From the NCBI GenBank assembly GCA_025456065.1, contig JALOLH010000068.1, forward strand, positions 1 to 37,480: a stretch of 37,480 nt of DNA, in the 5' to 3' direction. The notes under the pieces were generated by a model. It ran no database searches, had not been told where the DNA came from, and saw nothing but the letters and a program-made list of their open reading frames with translations. This stretch comes from Candidatus Nanopelagicales bacterium. Its GTDB lineage: Bacteria > Actinomycetota > Actinomycetes > S36-B12 > CAIYMF01. The position numbers were made by a program, and so were the translations under genes. Positions 26,129 to 37,480 of the stretch are shown piece after piece (position 1 is the stretch's first letter; every line of letters begins with the position of its first letter).

Positions 26129-26500
26129 TTACTGCGATTCGCCGGCACCACTGGCCATTTGCGCCCGAACCTCGTCCATGTCGAGGCCGCGCACGGCCGT
26201 GATCACCTGCTCGAGGGCCGGGGCCGGCAGCGCCCCGGGCTGGGCGAAGACGAGCACCCCCTCACGGAAGGCCATCAGGGTCGGGATCGACGTGATCTGG
26301 GCGGCCGCGGCCAGCGCCTGCTCGGCCTCGGTGTCCACCTTGCCGAACACCACGTCGCCGTGCTCCTGGGAGGCGGCCTCGAAGACCGGGGCGAACGAGC
26401 GGCAGGGCCCGCACCAGGCGGCCCAGAAGTCGACCAGGACGATGTCGTTGCCGCGCACGGTCGACTCGAAGTCGGCGGCGGTCAGGTTCACGGTGGCCAT
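26129..26500 (-). CDS. trxA: thioredoxin
   Basis: Protein of 123 aa from ATG 26500, with an AAGGGA ribosome site about 5 nt upstream. Classical thioredoxin fold: VNLTAADFESTVRGNDIVLV, the redox site WCGPC in DFWAAWCGPCRSFAPVF (C31/C34 by family position), DTEAEQALAAAAQITSIPTL with the cis-Pro, and FREGVLVFAQPGALP. It reduces protein disulfides in the cytoplasm. A C-terminal acidic extension of ~15 residues is unusual but minor. The gene is divergent from the spermidine-synthase-like gene, and the shared upstream region carries the ATACCC-GGGTAT dyad, so expression may respond to copper or reactive sulfur. Confidence 0.96.
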   Translation of the reverse strand: MATVNLTAADFESTVRGNDIVLVDFWAAWCGPCRSFAPVFEAASQEHGDVVFGKVDTEAEQALAAAAQITSIPTLMAFREGVLVFAQPGALPAPALEQVITAVRGLDMDEVRAQMASGAGESQ

Positions 26501-26530
26501 GTGGGTCCCTTCGGGAGTCGTGGGCGATTG

Positions 26531-26546
26531 ATACCCCTGCGGGTAT
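26531..26546. promoter_or_regulatory. ATACCCCTGCGGGTAT palindrome, CsoR/CstR-like operator
   Basis: A perfect 6-bp dyad (ATACCC-CTGC-GGGTAT) lies 30 nt from the trxA start and 54 nt from the spermidine-synthase-like start. It matches the GTAnCC/ATACCC-G/C-rich-GGGTAT pattern recognised by CsoR (copper) and CstR (persulfide) repressors. No CsoR-family gene is in the window. Confidence 0.6.
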
Positions 26547-26600
26547 GTTCCCATGCACAACACCGAGATCCTGCCCCGCATTCCCGGGACAATGCGGGGC

Positions 26601-27458
26601 ATGGGACGACGGGCGCTGCGCGGCAGCCTGAGCCGCGCGGTCGACAGCGGCGTGGCCACCCTGGTCCCCGACCCCGACCTCCCGGACGCATGGGTGCTGC
26701 TCGTGGACGGCACGCAGCAGTCACACGTCGACCTCGCCGATCCCGCACGCCTGGTGTTCGAGTACATGCGCCGGATCGGGCACGTGATCGACCTGCTGCC
26801 GCCCGGGGCGCTGCGCGTGGTCCACCTCGGCGGGGGTGCGATGTCCCTGGCCCGGTACACCAGCGCCACCCGGCCGCGCTCGTCGAACCTGGTCGTGGAG
26901 TCCGATGCCGCGCTCGTCGCCCTGGTCCGCGAGCACCTGCCCTGGCCGTCGGCGTTCCGGATCCGGGTGCGGGTGGCCGACGCGCGCACCTCGCTGGAGT
27001 CGCTTCACGACGCCAGCGCCGACCTGGTGGTCCTCGACGTCTTCGCCAGCGCACGGACGCCGGGACCCCTGACCACGGGTGAGGCCTTCGCGCACGCCGC
27101 CCGGGTGGTCGGGCCGGCCGGGACGGTCGTGGCGAACATCGCCGACCGGGCCCCGCTCAGCTACGCCCGCCGGCACGTCGCCGGCGTGCGGACGGCCTTC
27201 GCCCAGGTGGTCGTCGCCGCCGAGCCCGGGGTGCTGCGGGGCCGCCGGTTCGGCAACCTCATCGTGGTCGGGCAGGGCCCGGCCGCCGTGCCGCTGGACC
27301 TGGCGGCCCTCACCCGGCGCTGCGCCGGTGACCCGTGGCCGGCGCGCGTGCTCGCCGGTGCGCAGCTCGACGGCTTCGTGGCCGGGCATCGCCCCTTCGC
27401 CGATGGGGACGCGCCCGGCTCCCCCGCCCCACCGACGAGCGTGTTCGGCGACGCGTGA
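26601..27458 (+). CDS. spermidine synthase-like (class I methyltransferase fold) protein
   Basis: Protein of 285 aa from ATG 26601. GACAAT (26588-26593) ends 7 nt upstream; ATG 26553 would add 16 residues. It is the 'fused/spermidine synthase-like' family of actinobacteria: LVDGTQQSHVDLADP, a glycine-rich nucleotide loop LRVVHLGGGAMSLARYTSAT, an acidic residue after beta-2 (VVESDAALVALV), DARTSLESLHDASADLVVLDV, then a GEAFAHAARVVGPAGTVVAN motif. The true polyamine-site residues are not conserved clearly, so spermidine production is not assured. It may methylate or aminopropylate another substrate. It shares the divergent regulatory region with trxA. Confidence 0.83.
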   Translation: MGRRALRGSLSRAVDSGVATLVPDPDLPDAWVLLVDGTQQSHVDLADPARLVFEYMRRIGHVIDLLPPGALRVVHLGGGAMSLARYTSATRPRSSNLVVESDAALVALVREHLPWPSAFRIRVRVADARTSLESLHDASADLVVLDVFASARTPGPLTTGEAFAHAARVVGPAGTVVANIADRAPLSYARRHVAGVRTAFAQVVVAAEPGVLRGRRFGNLIVVGQGPAAVPLDLAALTRRCAGDPWPARVLAGAQLDGFVAGHRPFADGDAPGSPAPPTSVFGDA

Positions 27459-27469
27459 CCGTGAGGGCG

Positions 27470-28034
27470 TCAGCCCGCCGGCGCTGGCGCGTCGAGGTGC
27501 CGGTAGAGGAAGGTCGCCCCCTCGAGCACGCCGCTGGGCGAGCGGGCGTACCCGGGGATCCGCCCGGCCACCGTGAACCCGATCCCCCGGTAGAACGCCT
27601 CCTCCGGCCCATCCGCGACGCAGTCGAGCGTGAGCAGCGTCCGGTCGCGCGACCGGGCCAGTCCGGCCACCGCCCGCATGAGCAGCGTGGCGACCCCGCG
27701 CCGCCGGTGGTCGCGGTGGACCAGGAGCTTCGCCACGTCGGCGCGGTGCGCCTGGTTGGGCATCGTGGCCGGGACGAGCGTGACCGTGCCGACCACGGCC
27801 TGCGGCCCGTCGCCGCCGCCCTCCCGGGCCACCAGGACCAGGCGCCGACCGGCGGTCACCTCCTCGTCGAGCCCGCGCCAGTAGGCCTCCCCGTCGGCCT
27901 CGTCGAAGGGCAGGACGAAGTTCACCCCGGCGCCGGAGCGCACCGCGTCGGCGAGGAGCACGCCCAGGCGCGGGCAGAGGGCCCGGTAGTCCTCGGGCCC
28001 GACCAGCGCGACGGTGCAGCCCGGTCGGGTCCGC

Positions 28035-28042
<8 letters not shown>
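27470..28042 (-). CDS. GNAT-family N-acetyltransferase
   Basis: Protein of 190 aa from ATG 28042. It transfers an acetyl group from acetyl-CoA to an amine; the acceptor is unknown. The acetyl-CoA site is clear: ADVAKLLVHRDHRRRGVATL (about 101-120, with the R-x-x-G-x-A type loop 113-118). GTVTLVPATMPN forms the preceding strands and EEAFYRGIGFTVAGRIPGYA the C-terminal strands. Some relatives acetylate aminoglycosides or small aminoacyl compounds. Its start overlaps the end of the LigT-like gene by 8 nt, so it is the third gene of the trpS operon. Confidence 0.92.
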
Positions 28043-31073
<3,031 letters not shown>

Positions 31074-31120
31074 AGTGCGCGCGAATCTACCGCAGCAGCG
31101 TGACGGCGTACCGTGGATGC

Positions 31121-32230
31121 ATGGCAGCGAAGCAGCAGGGGACGGCGGCATCGGGCAGCGGCCGGCGGGGCTCGACCGGGTCGAGCAGCAGCGGGACCAG
31201 CCGCACGGGCGGCGCCGCCGCGAAGGGCCGGCCGGCAGGGTCCACGACCTCCCGTGGCACGGCCCGGGCCGGCGGGTCCGGCACCCGCACCGGGGGCGCA
31301 CCGCCCGCTGCGGGTGGCGCGGCCACGCGCGCGACCGGGTCGGGCGCACCCAGCCGGGGCACGCGTGCGAGCAGCGGCAGCAGCCGTGGCACGGGCGCCT
31401 CGGCGCAGCCGGCGGTGGCCCGTGCCGCCAAGGAGTCGGAGCGGCCGCACCGCTCCGCCGTGGAGGCGCTGCTCGCCGCCCATCCCGGCGACACGCCAGC
31501 CCCGGACCGGGGCAGGTCGGGGACCGGGCCGGACCCCGAGGCCACGCAGGCCGCCGCCGAGCTGGTCGACGCGGCTCGCTCGCTGGTCGCCACCACCCTG
31601 CTCGTCCCGACCGAGCGCACGACTGCGGACGAGCCCGTGCACCCGGCCCGGCACGCCGCCCCGGGCGGCGCGACCGGCGACGTCGTCCCGCTGGACCCGC
31701 GCACCGGCCTGCCACCGGCCCAGGACGTCGCGCTCGGCGTCGCCTCGCTCGTCGCCGAGCGGTTGTGGGAGGCGGGATCGGCGGCGATCGCCTGGGGCAA
31801 CGGCATCGTGGCGTGGTCGATCAGCTTCGCCCGCGCGATCTCCCCACAGGTCGCCAACGTGCAGGCCGACGCGCGGCTGCAGCGGCTCGCCGCCCGGGGC
31901 CAGCGGGTGCGCCAGGAGCGCGCGGAGGCGCTCGCGGCCGGGTTCACGGCCGCGATCATGTCGGCGGCGACCTCGGACCCCGTGCGCGACATGACGGTCG
32001 CGGCCATCGAGCAGGCGACCGACGACGTCCTCGACGTGGTGCTGCCCGCCATGCTGGAGGCGATCACCGAGCGGGAGACCCAGGACAAGCTCGACGAGCT
32101 CATGGCCGGCCTGCTGCTGCGCCAGCTGCCCGCGGCCCTCGAGAAGACGATCCCCCAGGTGATGCTGCGGACGGCGACCCGCCCGGCGGCGGGGCTCATG
32201 CCGTTCCTCGGCGGGGTGCTGCCCCGCTGA
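31121..32230 (+). CDS. hypothetical protein, low-complexity N-terminus and helical C-terminus
   Basis: Protein of 369 aa from ATG 31121; TACCGT (31109-31114) ends 6 nt upstream, leaderless type. Residues 1-110 are Ser/Gly/Thr/Ala/Arg-rich and probably disordered and basic. Residues about 115-369 are alpha-helical: VEALLAAHPGDTPA, VASLVAERLWEAGSAAIAWG (possibly membrane-associated or amphipathic), ARLQRLAARGQRVRQERAEA, then repeated amphipathic helices ending in GLMPFLGGVLPR. The arrangement recalls nucleoid- or granule-binding proteins, but no domain is recognised and no function is assigned. Codon use supports coding. xthA starts 32 nt downstream with its own -10. Confidence 0.8.
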   Translation: MAAKQQGTAASGSGRRGSTGSSSSGTSRTGGAAAKGRPAGSTTSRGTARAGGSGTRTGGAPPAAGGAATRATGSGAPSRGTRASSGSSRGTGASAQPAVARAAKESERPHRSAVEALLAAHPGDTPAPDRGRSGTGPDPEATQAAAELVDAARSLVATTLLVPTERTTADEPVHPARHAAPGGATGDVVPLDPRTGLPPAQDVALGVASLVAERLWEAGSAAIAWGNGIVAWSISFARAISPQVANVQADARLQRLAARGQRVRQERAEALAAGFTAAIMSAATSDPVRDMTVAAIEQATDDVLDVVLPAMLEAITERETQDKLDELMAGLLLRQLPAALEKTIPQVMLRTATRPAAGLMPFLGGVLPR

Positions 32231-32262
32231 GGAACCCCCGCCCGGCACGGATAATCGCTGCC

Positions 32263-33078
32263 GTGACGCTGCACGTCGTGACCGCCAACGTCAACGGCAT
32301 CCGGGCGGCCCTCAAGCGCGGTGGCCTCGACTGGCTGGCCGGCTGCGGCGCCGACGTGCTGTGCCTGCAGGAGGTCCGGGCCACGCCGGCCCAGGTGGCC
32401 GAGGCGCTCGGGGCCGGGGGACTCGCGGAGTGGGACCTGGCCCTGGCCGAGGGGCAGCGGTCCGGCCATGCGGGGGTGGCCATCCTGAGCCGGACCCCAC
32501 TGGCCCGGGTGGCCGTCGGGATCGGACCCGAGGAGTTCGACGACCAGGGCCGCTGGATCGAGGCGACGGTCGAGGACCCCGGCGGCGGGCTGCCCGTCCG
32601 CGTCGCCTCGGTCTACGTGCACACCGGGGAGGCCGAGGGGCCGCGCCGCGACGAGAAGGACCGGTTCCTCGCGGCGATGGGGTCCTGGATGGCGGCCCGC
32701 CGGGAGGAGCCGGTGCTGGTCTGCGGCGACCTCAACGTCGGGCACACCCACCACGACATCAAGAACTGGCGGGGCAACCGGGGCAGGGCCGGGTTCCTGG
32801 CGTCCGAGCGGGCCCACCTCGACCGCTGGTACGCCGAGCCGCCCGAGGGCCTCGGCTGGGTCGACCTGGGCCGGCGGTTCGGCGGCGAGGGCCCGGGGCC
32901 GTACACCTGGTGGTCCTGGCGTGGCCGGGGCTTCGACACCGACGGCGGCTGGCGGATCGACGCCGTGCTCGCCTCACCGGCGATCGCCGACCGGGCGAAG
33001 GACGTCGTCGTGCACAAGGCGGCGACCTACGCGCAGCGCTGGAGCGACCACGCAGCCGTCTCGGCGACGTTCGTCTGA
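32263..33078 (+). CDS. xthA: exodeoxyribonuclease III / AP endonuclease
   Basis: Protein of 271 aa from GTG 32263; GATAAT (32250-32255) ends 7 nt upstream, leaderless type. It cleaves DNA 5' of abasic sites and degrades 3' ends in base-excision repair. Endonuclease/exonuclease/phosphatase fold: [12 protein letters not shown], catalytic Glu37 in CLQEVRA, Tyr118 in [10 protein letters not shown], Asp156/Asn158 in [41 protein letters not shown], and the Asp262-His263 pair in WSDHAAV. Complete, all catalytic residues present. Converges on the icd gene 47 nt downstream. Confidence 0.96.
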   Translation: MTLHVVTANVNGIRAALKRGGLDWLAGCGADVLCLQEVRATPAQVAEALGAGGLAEWDLALAEGQRSGHAGVAILSRTPLARVAVGIGPEEFDDQGRWIEATVEDPGGGLPVRVASVYVHTGEAEGPRRDEKDRFLAAMGSWMAARREEPVLVCGDLNVGHTHHDIKNWRGNRGRAGFLASERAHLDRWYAEPPEGLGWVDLGRRFGGEGPGPYTWWSWRGRGFDTDGGWRIDAVLASPAIADRAKDVVVHKAATYAQRWSDHAAVSATFV

Positions 33079-33125
33079 GGCACGCACCACCCCCGCACGT
33101 CCCGCCCCGTCGCGGCGATGCCCTC

Positions 33126-35654
<2,529 letters not shown>

Positions 35655-36263
35655 ATGAACACCACCAGCATCCGCCGTTCCGCCCTCGCCACCGCCGCAG
35701 CCGGGGCCCTCGTCCTCGGCTCGGCCGCCGGTGTCTCGGCAGCCCCGAAGGGGCCCAAGCACCGCCCCGCCCCCCAGAACAACGACCGCGTCGTCAGCGT
35801 GAGCATCCAGGGCCACGCGCCCATCGACCTGGCCAAGGTCACCGCCACCTCCGCGCTGAGCCTGCGCGCGAAGGTCTGGGACCCGAACCGGGACGGCCAG
35901 GCCCGGACCGTCGCCGTCACGCTCGGCGTCTTCACCAAGCGCGTGGGCGGCACCAAGGTGCAGCTCGGCGGCGTGGCCGCGCCGGACTCCGCCAGCGTCC
36001 CGCTCGCCCTGCGGGCCGGCCACGAGCAGCGCAAGGTGAAGGGCTACGTCGGGTCCGCCGTGCTGGCCTCGGTCTGGACCCCGGAGCAGGTCGGTGCCCT
36101 CAAGACCGCGCTCAAGCCCGGCGACAAGGCCTTCGTCTGCATCTCCACCCTCACCGTCGACCCGGCCGCCAAGTACGCGCACATCGTGAACAAGCGGCTC
36201 GGCCTGGCCAAGGGCAAGGCCGTGCGCGACTGCGTGCGGGTGACCGACTCGACCCCGGAGTAG
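35655..36263 (+). CDS. secreted hypothetical protein
   Basis: Protein of 202 aa from ATG 35655. Sec-type signal peptide: basic n-region (MNTTSIRRS), hydrophobic core (about 9-24) and a probable cleavage site near GVSA-AP (around residue 28). The mature part (about 29-202) is basic and Val/Ala/Lys-rich with beta-strand-like periodicity (RVVSVSIQGHAPIDLAKVTA, KVWDPNRDGQARTVAVTLGV, CISTLTVDPAAKYAHIVNKR). It has two cysteines that could form a disulfide. No known domain is recognised. It is an exported protein of unknown role, perhaps cell-wall bound because of its positive charge. Confidence 0.82.
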   Translation: MNTTSIRRSALATAAAGALVLGSAAGVSAAPKGPKHRPAPQNNDRVVSVSIQGHAPIDLAKVTATSALSLRAKVWDPNRDGQARTVAVTLGVFTKRVGGTKVQLGGVAAPDSASVPLALRAGHEQRKVKGYVGSAVLASVWTPEQVGALKTALKPGDKAFVCISTLTVDPAAKYAHIVNKRLGLAKGKAVRDCVRVTDSTPE

Positions 36264-36285
36264 ACCGCGCCGGCCCCACGACCCG

Positions 36286-37480
36286 TCAGGCGGGGTGGGC
36301 GGCCCTGGTGAGGCGGTCACGCACCGCCAGGGCCAGCGCCCCCCCGCTCGGGTCGGGCAGCACGGCCACCACGACGGCCAGCCCGAGCACGTCGGCGCGT
36401 CGCAGGGCGGCGTAGAGCGCGCGGGCGTACTCCTCCGGCGAGGCCGGCGCCGCCAGCCTGGCCCACCCCTCGGGCGTGGCCACGTCGTCGTCGGCGATGA
36501 GGCCCACCGCTCCCCCGACCCCCGCCTGGGCCGGGAGCGGTCGACCGTCGACCGGGCGCTCCACGACCTGGGCCTGGAGCGGTCGCCCGTCGACCGGGCG
36601 CTCCACGATCTGGGCCTGGAGCGGTCGCCCGTCGACCGGGCGCTCCACGAGGACGACCAGGGCCTGCGGGGCGTAGTGCGAGTCGAGCGAGCCCGGCGCG
36701 CGCACCGGTGCCCCCTCCCCCCTGGGCATGATCCATTCGGGTTCGGCACGCTCTTGACCGCCCAACCCGAATGGATCATGGGCGAGGGAGGGCCGGGAGC
36801 CGGGAGCAGGGGCGGCCCGGCTGGAGCCTGGCGCTCGGGCAGGGGTGGCAGCGGCCTGGGCGAGCACCGCGTCGACCTCGGCCTGGCTGATCGCCCCCAG
36901 CCGCAGGACGCGGGGCGGATCGGCGGTGCAGTCCACGATGGTCGACTCGACCCCCACCGCGCTGGGACCGCCGTCGACGACGAGGTCACGACCGGGATCG
37001 AGCCAGCGGCCGAGCTCGGCCACCACGTCGGCGGCACGCGTCGGGCTGACGCGGCCGAACCGGTTCGCACTGGGGGCCGCGACCCCCCGGGCGGGGTCGC
37101 CCGAGGCCCGCGCCAGCGCCGCGATGCACGCGTGCGCCACGACATGGCCGGGGCAGCGCAGCGCCACGGTGTCCTGCCCCCCCGTGACGAGGTCACCGGC
37201 GCGGCTGGACCGCCGCACGACCAGCGTCAGTGGCCCGGGCCAGAACGCCCCGGCGAGGCGGACCGCCGCCGTGTCGTCCCCCGCGCTCCACGCGGGCAGG
37301 GCGGCGGCACCGGCCACATGGACGATGAGCGGATGGTCGGTGGGCCGGCCCTTCACCCGGAAGATGCGGGCCACCGCCTGCGGGTCCTGGGCGTCGGCGG
37401 CCAGGCCGTACACGGTCTCGGTCGGCAGGCCGACCAGTGCACCACCCAGCCAGGCCCGGGCGACGCGCGCGGCGACGTCC
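36286..37480 (-). CDS. L-threonylcarbamoyladenylate synthase, Sua5/YrdC type (5' end missing)
   Basis: Partial: the frame is open to the right edge of the window, so the N-terminus lies outside. It makes threonylcarbamoyl-AMP (from Thr, bicarbonate and ATP) for t6A37 in tRNA. Family motif GLPTETVYGLAADAQDP near the edge, IFRVKGRPTDHPLIVHVAG, FWPGPLTLVVRRS, VALRCPGHVVAHACIA, AAPSANRFGRVSPTRAADV and VDGGPSAVGVESTIVD. A Pro/Ala-rich linker containing the palindrome at 36727-36780 joins a Sua5-type C-terminal domain starting at DSHYAPQALVVLVE. That domain is interrupted by a triplicated 14-aa repeat. The two insertions make the region between the domains longer than normal, with the frame intact. 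Confidence 0.9.
   Translation of the reverse strand, partial: DVAARVARAWLGGALVGLPTETVYGLAADAQDPQAVARIFRVKGRPTDHPLIVHVAGAAALPAWSAGDDTAAVRLAGAFWPGPLTLVVRRSSRAGDLVTGGQDTVALRCPGHVVAHACIAALARASGDPARGVAAPSANRFGRVSPTRAADVVAELGRWLDPGRDLVVDGGPSAVGVESTIVDCTADPPRVLRLGAISQAEVDAVLAQAAATPARAPGSSRAAPAPGSRPSLAHDPFGLGGQERAEPEWIMPRGEGAPVRAPGSLDSHYAPQALVVLVERPVDGRPLQAQIVERPVDGRPLQAQVVERPVDGRPLPAQAGVGGAVGLIADDDVATPEGWARLAAPASPEEYARALYAALRRADVLGLAVVVAVLPDPSGGALALAVRDRLTRAAHPA
36525..36650. repeat. 42-bp tandem repeat, 3 copies, in the Sua5 gene
   Basis: Copies at 36525-36566, 36567-36608 and 36609-36650, each encoding a 14-residue VERPVDGRPLQAQ(I/V)-type unit on the minus strand. The second and third differ by one base and the first by a few. 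In frame. Confidence 0.97.
36727..36780. repeat. 17-bp perfect inverted repeat inside the Sua5 coding sequence
   Basis: CATGATCCATTCGGGTT (36727-36743) is the exact complement of 36764-36780, with a 20-nt loop. It encodes part of the linker between the YrdC-like and Sua5 domains (about HDPFGLGGQERAEPEWIM) without breaking the frame. Confidence 0.97.

Noticed and set aside
36525-36650. 42-bp repeats as CRISPR
   Set aside because: Contiguous copies without spacers, inside a coding frame.

Overview
The window comes from a chromosome of a very GC-rich actinobacterium. Third codon positions are almost all G or C, and GTG starts are frequent. The gene content is typical of Actinomycetia: BldC, DUF3073, DUF1707, DUF4349, LytR-CpsA-Psr, monomeric NADP isocitrate dehydrogenase and the SCP2-like neighbour of purF. 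The bldC / DUF3073 / purM / purF order is an actinobacterial arrangement; Micrococcales (Cellulomonas/Actinotalea-like) is my best guess, but the genus cannot be fixed from the sequence alone. Many genes have a TANNNT-like -10 hexamer ending 6-7 nt before the start codon and no Shine-Dalgarno, as expected for leaderless mRNAs.

Layout. 1-3.9 kb: 3' part of tRNA-Phe, a cupin-DUF5995 fusion, a GAF-LuxR regulator, a PaiB-like protein and a small conserved-looking protein. 3.9-6.9 kb: DUF1707 membrane protein, then a divergent pair of a PD-(D/E)XK-like/DUF2075 helicase and a MazG-like dNTP pyrophosphohydrolase with visibly softer codon use; this is the best candidate for a transferred defence or nucleotide-surveillance cassette. 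6.9-10 kb: a frameshifted VOC dioxygenase under a MarR-type operator, an HEFGH membrane metalloprotease-like protein and a MATE exporter. 10-13.4 kb: bldC, a broken DUF3073 gene, then purM and purF. 13.4-17 kb: G-rich tract, EamA transporter, SCP2-like protein, TSUP transporter, YdeI-like protein and a cluster of palindromes. 17-20.3 kb: purS-purQ-purL operon. 20.3-24 kb: palindromic intergenic element, DUF4126, LytR-CpsA-Psr and a phosphoglucomutase gene lacking its metal-binding loop.

24-26.5 kb: an ECF sigma factor translationally coupled to a two-TM DUF4349 protein, a strong terminator, then thioredoxin divergent from a spermidine-synthase-like gene across a CsoR/CstR-like palindrome. 27.4-29.6 kb: trpS, 2'-5' RNA ligase-like and GNAT operon. 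29.7-37.5 kb: CNNM/CBS hemolysin-family protein, a low-complexity hypothetical, exonuclease III, isocitrate dehydrogenase, a secreted hypothetical and a 5'-truncated Sua5 gene with a palindrome and a triplicated 42-bp repeat inside the reading frame.

Metabolically the window supplies five steps or subunits of de novo IMP synthesis (PurF, PurS/Q/L, PurM) in two separate clusters. Most of the rest is housekeeping. The unusual content is three apparent gene-disrupting indels (pgm, DUF3073, VOC), several perfect long palindromes, the helicase-MazG pair and the sigma-DUF4349 pair. No CRISPR array, insertion sequence, phage or plasmid gene is visible.
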